DNA from: Mermis nigrescens | Lineage: Eukaryota; Nematoda; Enoplea; Mermithida; Mermithidae | Assembly (NCBI GenBank): GCA_036768485.1 | Contig: JAVLUZ010000144.1 | Coordinates: 1,124,620-1,188,619, forward strand | Direction of reading: 5' to 3' | DNA length: 64,000 nucleotides | Part shown: positions 1 through 11,500 of the stretch, in pieces | How positions within the stretch are numbered: position 1 is the first letter of the stretch | Layout of the letters: each line of letters begins with the position of its first letter | Translations under genes and position numbers: made by a program | Notes under the pieces: model-generated | What the model saw: only the letters and a program-made list of their open reading frames with translations | What the model was told of the DNA's origin: nothing | Database searches by the model: none

Positions 1-175
1 ATTCTGGCAGGTTTACCAGTTTCTCAGGTAGACTTATTCTGAAAATGTAAACATGCACACTCGTTTAAGGTCTTGATGAAATATACGAATTCGGTAAATA
101 GTCAAAAAAATATCTGTCATAAACAATTAATATTGCCTGATTTTATTATATCGTATAATAGCGATTGCAGTAATG

Positions 176-620
176 GTGAGGCTGCTGGGATTACTGGTGG
201 GGCTGCTGTGACGGTGGGGCTGTTGGAACGGTAGGGCTGTTGGAATTGGTGGGGCAGTTAGGATTGGTGGGGCTGTTGGGATTGGTGGGGCTGTTAGGAT
301 TTGGTGGGGCTGTAGGGATTGGTGGGGCTCAGGGGCGGATTTAGGGGGGGGCGGGGGGGCGGCCGCCCCCCATTGGCCCAAAAAATGCGAAAAATTAAGG
401 ATTTTTGAGCGATTTTTGGGTCAAAACGGCTAATTTTTCCGCCCAAGTCAGGGTTCCGCCCCCCTTAGGGGTACCGCCCCCCCCTTAGGAAAATCCTAGA
501 TCCGCCACTGGTGGGGCTGTTGGGATTGGTGGGGCTGTTGTGATTATTGGTGGGGCTGTTGGAACGGTGGGGCTGTTGGGACGGTGGGGCTGTTGGGACT
601 AGTGAGGCTGTTGAGACATT
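176..620. repeat. GGTGGGGCTGTTGGGATT minisatellite, split by a MITE
   Basis: About 18-bp units repeat from 176 to 329 and again from 511 to about 620. The interruption is the element at 330-510. Confidence 0.75.
330..510 (-). mobile_element. hAT-type MITE, GGCGGAT family, 181 bp
   Basis: Starts CAGGGGCGGATTTAGG and ends CCTAGATCCGCCACTG (inverted termini), with a GGGGGCGGCCGCCCCC hairpin near one end. Flanked by GTGGGGCT at 322-329 and 511-518, although the flanks are themselves a tandem repeat that contains this word. Same family as 21929-22356, 43668-44282 and 51045-51657; shortest copy. Confidence 0.7.
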
Positions 621-681
621 ACCCATGCACGCGGGGGTGGGGAGAGGGGTCTGCTCGGGGTTTTTACCCCCCAGATCTCGT

Positions 682-960
682 GCTGACCACACCTGGGCGT
701 GGGGGCGGGGGTTTGGGGGGGGGTATTCACACCCCAGAAAACCAAAATACCCCCCCCCAGAAATCAAAAATACCCCCCAGAATTCAATTTTTGGAATTTT
801 TTCGTTTTTTTCGCAATTTTTTGATGCTAATGGATAGTGCTTGACGAGGAAACGTCGAAAAATGGTGTTTTTATCACCATACCACCATTTTTAAGGCCAT
901 TTTTTGACGTTCAAAAAAATCTTGCACCCCCCAGAAATTTCTTGCTGCTCACGTATGGTG
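682..960 (+). mobile_element. foldback-family arm ('CAATGGATAGTGCTCGA' repeat)
   Basis: A copy of the most abundant repeat here: TGGGCGTGGGG, runs of C with CAGAAACCAAAATA, then TTTTTTCGCAATTTTTTGATG, a GGATAGTGCTTGA core, AACGTCGAAAAATGG, and an end near TGCTGCTCACGTATGG. A more degenerate partial copy follows at about 1185-1315. Confidence 0.7.
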
Positions 961-1834
961 CTGACCCCCTGAATGGCCAAAAAGTGCCGCTGCGACTCCC
1001 ATAATTTTTTCCTTTCAGAAAAATTTTTGAAGCTCTGCAGAAAAGTAACTTAAGTGATAAAAATGTATTGAAGGTTGTTTTTTCACATAAATTATCATCA
1101 GAATTGACCTTTGAGAGATTTTTTTGCCTAAAAATGGGAAACTCTTAAATTTTTTCGAAATATCTTTGTTGAAAAAGTTGTTACAGTCGATTCGCAACAT
1201 CGAGAAACGTCTAAAAACAACGTTTTTAGTGCCCTTGGGCCATTTTTATCGCTTTTTTGATGTTTGAAAAAAAATTGATTTTGACCCCCAGAATTTCTAT
1301 CCTGTACATGTATAGTTTTAGTAGGTGCATCTGTCATTTTTTATGAATTTTAACAGCGTTTTTCTTTGTAGAATTGAAATTAAGCTAATTTCTTCATAGT
1401 ATTGCATTTTGTGTTGTTAGGTAAATGTATTGTTTGTTATTTGACAGTGATCCCCCTGAAATAATACACCCTTTCTTTCTTACAAGCGATCGAAAGAAGC
1501 ATTTGTTTCTCCTGTATAACCACAATGTTGCCAAATCCCAGACATCTCACGTTCCTGTGAAAATTCAATGCCGTTTCGGTTATAAACTGTTGTAATAATT
1601 TTTACATTTTTATGCCTCAATTTCATGCCCATTGGTAAAAGTCTAAACATGTGAGTTTTTACTTTTTAGACAATTTTTACTGATATCATTATTATGTAAA
1701 AGCTCTCAAAATGCAAATTTTCCTTGGCTCTGCCCCAGACCTCTCTGGGGAGGCTCTTGCATTAGTCCTGCCACCCAATCCATGTGGGCTCGGGCGCTTT
1801 ACGTCCTCCTTATCAGCAATACAAATTGCTGCAC

Positions 1835-2030
1835 AAAAAATTTTTATCTGGATCTGTATCTGTATCTGGATCTTTTTAAATTTTGATCTGGCAAAACGAT
1901 CTGGATCTGGATCTGGCTATTTTCTGATCTGGTTATCTGATCTGGATCTGGATCTGTCAGAAAATCTGAACCCGATCTTTATCTGATCTGATCTGGGTAA
2001 AAATCTGGATCTTTCACATCACTAGTCATA
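1835..2030. repeat. GATCTG hexamer array ending in a hAT-like terminus
   Basis: Degenerate (GATCTG)n. The right end reads GGATCTTTCACATCACTA, resembling the ends of the hexamer-bearing hAT element at 28330-32591 (ATCTTTTACAACACTA). No matching left terminus is visible, so this is probably a truncated element. Confidence 0.5.
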
Positions 2031-2814
2031 TCTGCGTATGGTGCGCGAATCATTAGAAAGAAATCATATTCCTGCCTCCGACAAAACAGTTTGCCAGAGA
2101 CGCTTCACAAGACATTTTTCCGTTCACTTCTCTCGTTGTTATATCGCGTCTGGTTCAGTAGCATGAAATAATTTAAGAGATTGTAAAATTAAAAATTGAA
2201 AGGATAAAAACTTTCACAAATGGAATTCTGAAGTCGTTGATTTTTGAAAGTATAGGAGGTTTAATCCAATCCCATGCTTACGAGAGAGATTAAAAGGGGA
2301 AGCTAAATTTTAGTTGATTAAAGTTCGAACTTAAATAGTACCTATGTACTAGTGTTATTTGGGTAGCACAAAAATAATTAAAATATGATATTGGTATAGT
2401 TACCCTAATTTTAATATAATATAAATATGATATTTCGCTATTTTTTATTTAAAATATGATATATTTTTGATATTTGGTATATATTTAATATGTTTTTGGT
2501 AGAGATAGTGCATATGTATACCTATTATGTATTTTCTGCAACCATTTCAAAGTAGATACCTATGTAAGCAAAATAGTTGGGGACTTAAATGCATGCATAT
2601 CAATGCACTGTGAAAAATTATGCATATTTTAAGACTCGTTTATTCTATTCAAAGTCAAAAGGCTAAGTATGCAAGTAATCAATATTTTTTGAACGATTAT
2701 CTCTCATTTGCAACGATTTTTCACTTAATCGGAAGCAACAATTACGATGTTATGCATAGCAATGAATAAATATAGATAGTTTGTGTTACAGTAAGCTACC
2801 TAGACACGAATTTT

Positions 2815-3860
2815 GGATTGTGTCCCGATTCTCCGACCATCCCGATTCCCCGACAGTCCCGATTGTTCGACCACTCCCGATTCTCCGACCGTCCCGATTC
2901 TCCGACTGTTCCGATTTCTCGCTCAATGCTAAAAGAGTTTTTTTTAAATTCGCGATAATCTCGTTTCTCCGACCGTCCCGATTCTCCACTCCGTCTCGAT
3001 TCTCCGACCATCCCGATTCTCCGACCATGGTAAGCTTTGACAAGTTTTGACTACGACTGCATTGCACGATTTATAATGCAGTACCTAAGATCGCATCCCA
3101 CGCATGTACATAACATGCATATATGTGTTTTGCGTACAGATATGTACATACATATATACTTATTCAATAAACCTTTTATATAGGTACATGGATACCTATT
3201 TATTCGATTAACCAGCGTAACGAATACGATGAAACTTTGCTCTGACTTAAAAATAGAAACAAAAAAATGGAAAATGCAAATTAGACAAAAATATTTAGCG
3301 TCGTTTTCAAGACGTTTGACATACAATTAACTGCATTAATACTAAAAGTCTGAGCTAGGCAAGGAGATATACTTTGATGTAACTTCTGTTTATTCTCACT
3401 TTTTAAAGTCAAAATGAAAACGAATAATTGTAATGCCAGACAAAAAAATTACTTTCAATTCTACTGAATGACAAAAATAATACGTTATGAAGAAAAATCC
3501 GTAAATTCACATAATAATTAAATCTCTAAATAAGTCCTCTATTACATGTATGTGCAACCGATATTCAGCAGTTGATTGACATGTGGTTTATGCCACCTGT
3601 TATATTTGAATCTGTAGTCGGAGAATCGGGAAAAGTCGAAAATCGGGACGGACGGAGAATCGGGACGGTCGGAGAATCGAGACGGTCGGAGAATCGGGAT
3701 GGTCGGAGAATCGGGACGGGCGGAGAATCGGGACGGTCGGAGAGACCAGATTTTTGCGAACTCCTAAAATAACTTCTCTTAGCATTAGGCGGAGAATCGG
3801 GACGGTCGGGGAATCGGGAAAGTCGGAGAATCGGGACGGTCGGAGAATCGGGACAGAGCG
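2815..3860. mobile_element. foldback element with 17-bp minisatellite arms
   Basis: The left arm (2820-3030) repeats TCCCGATTCTCCGACCG; the right arm (3615-3860) repeats its reverse complement; the middle of about 580 bp is unique. The termini are inverted (TGTCCCGATTCTCCGACC). GAATTTT is duplicated at 2808-2814 and 3861-3867. The copy-2 repeat near 18508 reads straight through (ACGAATTTTGTACC), showing the empty site. The organisation recalls Drosophila FB elements. No coding capacity is seen. Confidence 0.8.
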
Positions 3861-4190
3861 GAATTTTGTACCTGCTTACTAATCGTATCAAATTGATTAT
3901 AGTGCAAAAGTTTTTTTGAAATAAACTATAGAAAAACACTAGCATTACATATTTTAGACGTAAATTTCAAAAAATTTTCATTCATTGAAAAACTTTCAAA
4001 ATTTACGAGATTAAGTTTAAAAATTGCATGAATTCCTTTCACTTTTCGACAAATAACAAAATTTCGGAATATTTGGATCACAATCAGGTAATCTCAACAG
4101 TCAAGAATACAGGTGGCAAACAAGGATTAAGAAAACAAATAATTTAATGGTCATTATTCCGACCTACCTACCTAATGTTTTGTAATCTCC

Positions 4191-4358
4191 AAGTCTGTTT
4201 CACACAAGTTTGGGCATAAATTTTAAAAACGATGTCCGACAACAAATTGACAGATTGCGATTATAGCATTGATTTGATATGTAATTATCTTAATCCGTCG
4301 GCTTACTTTCGGATAACTTGTTAAAATTTATGCCCAAACTTATGTGAAACAGACTATA
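4191..4358. mobile_element. TA-type MITE, TAGTCTGTTTCACA family
   Basis: About 168 bp with termini AGTCTGTTTCACACAAGTTT and its near reverse complement ending GTGAAACAGACTATA; target TA. Inside the 2351-5042 element. Confidence 0.75.
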
Positions 4359-5013
4359 AGCCAACCTTGATGGAGTTGAGCTATATTACGCATTTATCAA
4401 CACAGACAGGTGTTACTTCACTCATACTACGCTGCGCTAATTGTATGTAAGTACACCATAGGTGGGCGGCTCCAAAGTTCTAGGAGGAGAAGGTGCAAGT
4501 TTTTTTCAAAATTCCGAACAAACACGATTTTTCAACGTTTTCCATCGAGCAATATCTATTGGCCACAAAGAAATGTAAAAAAAAAACAACAAAAAAATTC
4601 AAAAATTGAATTCTGGGGGTATTTTGGTTTCTGGGGATGATTCTCAAACCCCTCCCCGAAGCCCAATGAAGTACACACGAATAACGTAGGTGTACACAAA
4701 CCTCAACGGACTATTTGTGTGAGGGGCTCGGCTCGGTATACATATGTACATTCATACTTACGTATTTGTCTCCATATGATAATACAACCTGTGGAAAATA
4801 CCTACTGCGTCATACGCACAAAATCAGTAAGTAATATAAAGAGCGAAAAAGGGAAAAGTGCTACCACTTTATACTAAAATTATACCAAAATTATATCAAA
4901 AATATTTTCACATTTCTGAGAGTTTTAATATGATAAGAATATGATATACCAAAATTCACAGAATTAAAATGATATTGATAGTCCAGCAAGTGCCTACCAA
5001 AATCATACCAAAA

Positions 5014-5019
5014 TTTATT
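5014..5019 (-). promoter_or_regulatory. candidate poly(A) signal for M6 inside a repeat end
   Basis: AATAAA on the minus strand, 170 bases after the M6 stop codon and the first such hexamer downstream. It lies in the terminal inverted repeat of the 2351-5042 element, so the transcript end would be supplied by the transposon. Inferred from position only. Confidence 0.35.
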
Positions 5020-5188
5020 TTTGGTATATCAAAAATAACACTACTATGTACCTGCGTGATATATATGTATATAGCGCGGAGGAAATGTGTAACGTTCTGA
5101 TTAAAAACCAATCGATAAACATAAAGGCACTGAAATGAGAGTATAGTAACGAGAATCAAAGCGAATTTCGTAGCTTAACAAATTCGCA

Positions 5189-5574
5189 TTAGAATCTGTT
5201 CATGAGAGCCATGCTAAGACGCTTATTTAATGAACTCTTAGTCCTGTCGTCGAATACTCCATTTTTGGTAGTGGCTGAAATTATATCATGGTTCCTATCG
5301 GCGTTGAAGGACCCGTAATAGTCGTCAATTTCCACTTTTGATCTGCTTCGACCAAAGACTGCATGCCCGTTTTGAAGATACCCTTCTTTGGCCCGCGATT
5401 TTTGTGACACTGATAAATTTGACGATCCATCGCAGAGTCTTGAGGCAGTGCCGCCGTATCTGGCGTGTAATTTTTTATAACGCTTGCCGTGTCTGCTATT
5501 AGCGAAATTGGCAGCCAAATGCGCATTGTAATACGATAGGCCCAACAGAATTATTATACAGCCGGCGAAAGAGC
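5189..5574 (-). CDS. M6: M6-like coding exon 3 (TM4 and cytoplasmic tail)
   Basis: Acceptor TTAATTTTCATAG, phase 1 entry; 386 nt to TAA. The frame also stays open upstream of this acceptor, but only this AG gives the right phase and restores TM4 as GVMPWFWGSFAGCIIILLGL. The tail has basic and Ser-rich stretches (SRHGKRYKKLHARYGG, SVSQKSRAKEGYLQN, RSRSKVEIDDYYGSF) and ends SMALMNRF; I recognise no known motif there. Confidence 0.8.
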
Positions 5575-8500
5575 CTATGAAAATTAAAATTAGTTGATAA
5601 AAAAATGACGACAAGTTTTGCTAATATGGTAAGCAGGACCGGACATACATTTGGAGACCCCAGAATCGAAAGAGAAAAATTTTCTGGAAACTTGGGGCAA
5701 AATTACGGTATCAAATTTATAAAAATAAAATTTTGTGTAAGAGCTTGAAAACGACCAGAAACTGTGGATTAATATATTTTTGACGCTATTTTAGCATTTA
5801 TGTAAATTTTTTAGGTCGTTTTAGTGCAAAAACTTTGCCTGACCATAAATGAGCAGCACCAAAATTCTGGGGGGCAAGGTTTTTTAAAGCTCAGAAAATG
5901 GTCTCAAAAATAGTAGTATTGCTAAAAACACCGTTTTTCAACGTTTCTCATCGAGTACTATCCATTTGGCATCAAAAAATTGCGAAAAAACGAAAACAAT
6001 TTCAAATATTGAATTTTGGGGGTTATTTTGATTTCTGGATGGGTATTCGGCCTTCTGGGGGTTGCATATCCCCAAACCTCCCCCACGCCCACGTGTGTGC
6101 TTGACCCCTCAGATCGGTCACGTGATCAGGTGGACCCATAAATCCTTCATTTTACATGAGTTTTCCAAATCATGTAGTCTGTTGAGTTTTTCGATAATCT
6201 CAACTCAATCGCAAACCCAATTGCTTATGTACTTGGGTAACAAAACAAGCGCACTTGTGGTGGGGCTACGAAAATTTACCATTGTTGTAAAAACCAACAT
6301 TTTTCGACGTTTCTCAGGAAGCTCTGTCCTCTGGCATCAAAAATTTTCAGAAAATCTTAGTCTTTTAGAGCTTGAATCTCGGGACAATGAAGCGAGGAGT
6401 ACTCAACTTTGTTTTAAGACTTGACCCTTATCCAGTTGAATTAAGTGGATTGGAGTTTCGATTTTATAGGTCAATCAATGATAAGTAAAATAAAATATAA
6501 ACTGATCATTAATTTGGCCTGTTTTCATTCAGACTCCTGATAAGAAAATTAAAAAACCTGATATATATTTAAACATATGAAATTTAAGGTTGTTTTAAAA
6601 AATTTAATATTAAAGAGATTCTAAATTAATGAAAAGTAAAATAAGCATGCGACGTTTGTTACTTGGACAAAAATAAAACAAAAAGAAAACAAAAAAGCAA
6701 TTCATCAAAAATTATGATTTGTTTGGGTTAAAGATATTTTGTTCGTTCACAGATTAGAACGTACATTTAAGTAAGAACCCGGAATCCAATTAGTAGAATT
6801 TAAATGAAGGTGAGCGGTAGATAATTAACACAAAAGGCTTATTACAATATTAACCCCATAGAAGAAAAGAGTCAAATATTTCAGTTTGCAAAAACAACGA
6901 CATAAATGAAATTGAAATTCGATAAATAAGTTGCTAGAAATTATCTAAACGCGAGTTAAAGATGATTTAAGGTGTAGTTGAGTGAGAAAATAAACTTTTA
7001 GATGACATTATACATTATATGACATTATTATATTATTTTATATTAGACTATTATATTATTACACATTATACATTATACTCGTCCGTACATAAGGATAAAA
7101 ATAAACAGTAGACAAAATGTGTTTCAACTAACTTAGCCCATGCAATGTAAATTATTCTCGACTTTTTGGTATCAATTTTTGTATTTAGATGTGACTTTCG
7201 ATTGGTGAGTGTTAATAATTTGATAATAAGATGTGCTTTTTAGCTATTCCCTTGACTTTGGCTGCCGAGAAACGTAGACGACTCGAGTAATGTTTCATTT
7301 TTGATCAGCAAACAAGCATAAACACTACTTTATTTCTAGTGTACTGTGCATTATAATGCTTACCCCAGAACCAAGGCATGACTCCTCTACTAATTTTGCA
7401 AAATTTATCTACTGGACCACCGCATAATATCAGGCTGACCATGTTAGCATCATTACCGTTGCTAACCATAAGCGAAAAAAGCGTAAAATTAAAGCAAAAA
7501 TTATTCTCAAAACCGGCTTGTGGAAGGCATACTGGCAGAAAAGCAAAATAGGCAGAAGTTAGCACCACCGTTAAGGACAAAATACCCAGCCAGCAAATGT
7601 TCAACAAATAAGCAAGCGTCCATAGAAAAGCGACAACAATATGATGACCCAAACGATGGAAAAATCTAAAAAATTTCAAGATATTCGCTTTCCCAAATAA
7701 ATTGTTTGATATAAAATGAAAAGTATAAGAACCATAATTTCCTAACTATTCGGTTTTCCTCCTCTTTATATTTATTTCTAGTGATTCAATACTGTTATTA
7801 ATTAAAATATTCTACGAATTTTAGAGAATTATCGGTACTTTCGCATTATCCCCGACTACATCAAAATGTACCCCCCGACCATTCCCATCAACTACTTGTT
7901 GTAAAGGCCTTGTGATATTCGGTTACTGTGACCTGACCTTATGCAATGTTTGCTCCACTGTTAAAAAACTCGGTTTGCATGGCTACCGCTTCTTGTTCGG
8001 ACTTTTTGTGTTATTAAACGGTGGCGATTCACCATGAAAATTTGGGATTTGGATAGGATTTGATTTGGGGATGCACTTATAAAAACTGCCAAAAAAGCGG
8101 GCATCGCCACCGTTTAATAAAACAAGAAGTCCGGACAGTAAGCGGTACCCATGCAAATCGAGTTTTTTAATAGTGGAGAAAACATTGCATAAGGTCAGGT
8201 CACAGTAACCGAATATCACCAGGCCCTTAAAACAAGTAGTTGAAGGGAGTGCTCGGTATGGTACATTTTGAGGTAGTCGGGGATAATGCGAAAGTACCGA
8301 AATTTCATATTACTCTCTACTGGCACCAGGTGGCGAATTACAAAATCGTGTTTGCCCCAAATTTTGATTATTAGTACATAGGTACATGAAACATTTTGAC
8401 ATGAATTAACACCAGTAATCAAATGTTTTAAGCTATTTTTAGGCTTCAGTTGTTTGATAAGAGTCAATATACGGACCATTTTATCGCACAAAGGAAAAAT

Positions 8501-11500
8501 TTTATATTTTTAAAACAACAACTGTATGCTCCCTGCACAACAAGGTCGGACTTAGAATTCTAGCTACAAAACACTTCAAAAAATAATTAAACATTTATAA
8601 TGCAGAATCTAAAATTAATTATCGTAGGTAGCGCGATAGCGCCACCTATAATATACTTGGCCTCCCTTTTTTATTATATGTTTTATCACAGCGAGTGCGA
8701 AATTTGTTCCCCCCCCTCACAGCTATAACGGCACACATCTGGGAGGTGCGTTTTTTTAATCGATGGATTATTAAAAAATTCGATGTCGGTCTTTTTTGTT
8801 TTTGTTTACACTCGATACCGAGTTAGAAATAAGCGTGTAAAGTATAAACCGAAAAATCAAATAATTTGCGGAGGGCCAAATTTTTTTCAAAATGTTTCCC
8901 CCGAGCTGTAGATTACGAATCTGACCTTAAAATTCCTTTACATTCGATGGTTGTTGCACAAAAGTGTAAAGTATACGTGTTTTTTACTCATTGCGTGTCC
9001 TTCGGCTTATCTAACTCAATTTTGGTTTCTGTGCAGTCCAATCAGTTTTATAATGTAGAGGGTTGCAAAATCTCAAAACCGAAAATTTTTTGTTTTTCTT
9101 ATAATGCAATATTTTTATATCTGTGATCGTTTTAGTGTAAAGGGTTCGAGACGAAAAACGATATTTCTTCAACTACTCCGCTAAGTAGGCGGAACATGCT
9201 AATTATACTTAAAAGGTGCCCTGACCTTAGCGTTACAGATCCCGGCTCATTTCGTTTTTTTACACCCAACATTGCGGTATTAGCACAAGTGTAAAGTTTA
9301 CACCGAGAAGCATTTTTGCGCCCAGAGCGTCGTAGATGATGAATTTTTTTAAAATGTTCTCCGTAAGGTCAGAATAACGAATCTGACCTTTAAACTTTTC
9401 TACAACCAGTGTTTGTTGAGGTATGAAGACGTGAACGTTGAATTATACCTACACCTATTTTCTAATGCCGATACTCCGTATTGCATATTGTTTGATCAGA
9501 TTTTCCTTATTTCAGAGGTTTTTGGCTCTCTTTAATAAATAATTATTTTTATCATCATAAAGGCACTATTCTTAAACTTCAGTAGAATGATGAATATTTT
9601 TCAAAATAATATAATCAAGCTGAAATCTTCCGATATGTCGAGTTGGCGCAGTGGTTGACAACTCCGTTCTCGGATGCGGTCTTAAGAAAATAATGATGGT
9701 TCGAATCTTCCGAATGCTGACTTTTTCATTTTTTCAATGCTCTTGGCAAAACCATGCACTTCATTTGACTTATTCATCTATTTAGGTTCTGCAGATAGCA
9801 CTTTTTGTTTTTTAAATTTCGCCTCAGTTCTCGAATGGGAGTGTGAAGAGTGCGAAAATCTGGGGTGAAAAGACACATTTTGGCCGAGTTTTCGACTTGT
9901 TTTGTCTGCCAACAACTCCGGTTATGAGTTTTAAGGAATTTTTTCTGACAGAAGTGTACTACGGATCAAGGGCTATCTTGTGCTTACCAGCAAACTTTTC
10001 TACAATCAATACGCAGTTAATACCAGGGTTTTAAACTTTACACTGTAGTGGATGAGTAAAAAAGCAGATTTTGTCCAAGATTTCTCTGCAAACTTTTTCG
10101 GTTATGAGTTGGGATGAATTGAATAAAATAGAAATAAAGTAACTTCTAATGGCTACACGTCGAAGCAAGCCGCGTTCAAAAAACGTAATATGGAGTTGTT
10201 TATGGGGTGTAAAGTTCGAAATCTGAGGTGTAAAGTGGGCGAAAAAAACGGGGTTTTTTCGTATTTTCATTGGTTAATCATATCGGATATTTTGCGGAAC
10301 ATAAGTTTGGCACATACAAACGTACTACAATCAAAGGGTAGCAAACTGGCCCGAACCGAATTCATTTACATACAATAGAGCGTTAGGTTCAGATTTTTAA
10401 AGTTTACAATGTGGTGGACAGTGGAAAATACGTGGTTTGTACATTTTTTGTTCGCCACTTTCTCTGTTCAGAAGTCGGGCGAGGTCTATTGGATAAAAAT
10501 AAAGTACTTTCTAAGGGGTACGCGTCACAGCGAATTGCGTTTGTTTACATGAGTATTTAGCTTTTTCGGGAGGTGTAAAGTCAAAAAATTGGGGGAGTTA
10601 AACGTGTTTCTGTCTTGTTTTTTCTGTCAAGTTCTGGGTTATGAGCCTGGACATAATTTCAAGTCTAAAAATTAACCAGAAACCAAATGTAATACGCCAT
10701 TTGTTTGCTCACAACAGTGGTGTAAAGTGGTTGACATGTGATATTTATTTTTATTTACTGAAATTACGCTAATTAGAAGTAGTGTACTAGCAAAGAAAAA
10801 TGCTCCGATGAAACAAAAAAGATGAATATACTTGGAATTGTGGATTATTAAGGACATAAAAGGAGGGGACTAGGAAAAATCTACCTAAAGTCGCAAAATC
10901 TGCTAAAAATCACACTTTCTCTAAGCAACGCTAAAAATCGAAGTATATTCTGCGGCCTCTGAAAAAGTAGTCTTTTTAAATAATGTTCAAAGTTTCAGAT
11001 AAGAGTGTAGTAAACGGAATCTGTAATGTTTACTTTTTTAAATTGCTGGCAAGTAGCAACGCTGACTAGCTTCGTATCCTGATTGATAGAAAACTAAGCG
11101 GTATTGTATTTAAAGTTGTTCTATTTTGTTATGAGCATTATAGCAAGCAAAGCAGGGGCCGATTGATTAGTGCACACAATCGTTACGGGCATGCTAGTGT
11201 ATCTACATTTAGTCCGTTTCAAGTCAACTTACGCCTTTCCTACTGTTTTAAACCAACCATGTCTCCAATTGTCTTCGATGTTTGCTATTTCATTCAGTTG
11301 GCTTAGAAAGACTGTCAGTTTACTCAACATCATTTCCCATAGCTACTGCGTAGCTAATGTGCTGCTTTTTCGATCATTTTTATGGTTAAATATTTATTTT
11401 AATCTGTTGGCCGCAGAATATACTTCGATTTTTTTGCGTTGCTTACATAAAGTGTGATTTTTAGCAGATTCTGCGACTTTAAGTAGATTTTTCCTAGTCC

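Larger units (their letters stand above)
2351..5042. mobile_element. AT-rich DNA element (copy 1) with termini AGTGTTATTT, interrupted
   Basis: Termini AGTGTTATTT and AAATAACACT. It is colinear with 18043-19716 (1674 bp). Without the foldback insertion at 2815-3860 this copy is about 1.65 kb. It carries the same nested pieces: a TA-type MITE (4191-4358) and a foldback-family arm (about 4455-4680). AATATGATAT-type motifs near both ends extend the inverted ends. No transposase is visible. Confidence 0.75.

Noticed and set aside
2815..3860. Possible CRISPR-like regular direct repeats
   Set aside because: Units are contiguous with no unique spacers and the arms are inverted; the surroundings are eukaryotic.
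2781..3945. Repetitive frames rich in S-R-F-S-D-H-P / R-R-I-G-T-V-G-E-S
   Set aside because: Direct translations of the 17-bp foldback minisatellite; no start or splice context and present on both strands.
9637..9722. Functional tRNA gene
   Set aside because: The A and B boxes are present, but acceptor and anticodon stems do not pair well enough; kept only as a tRNA-like element.
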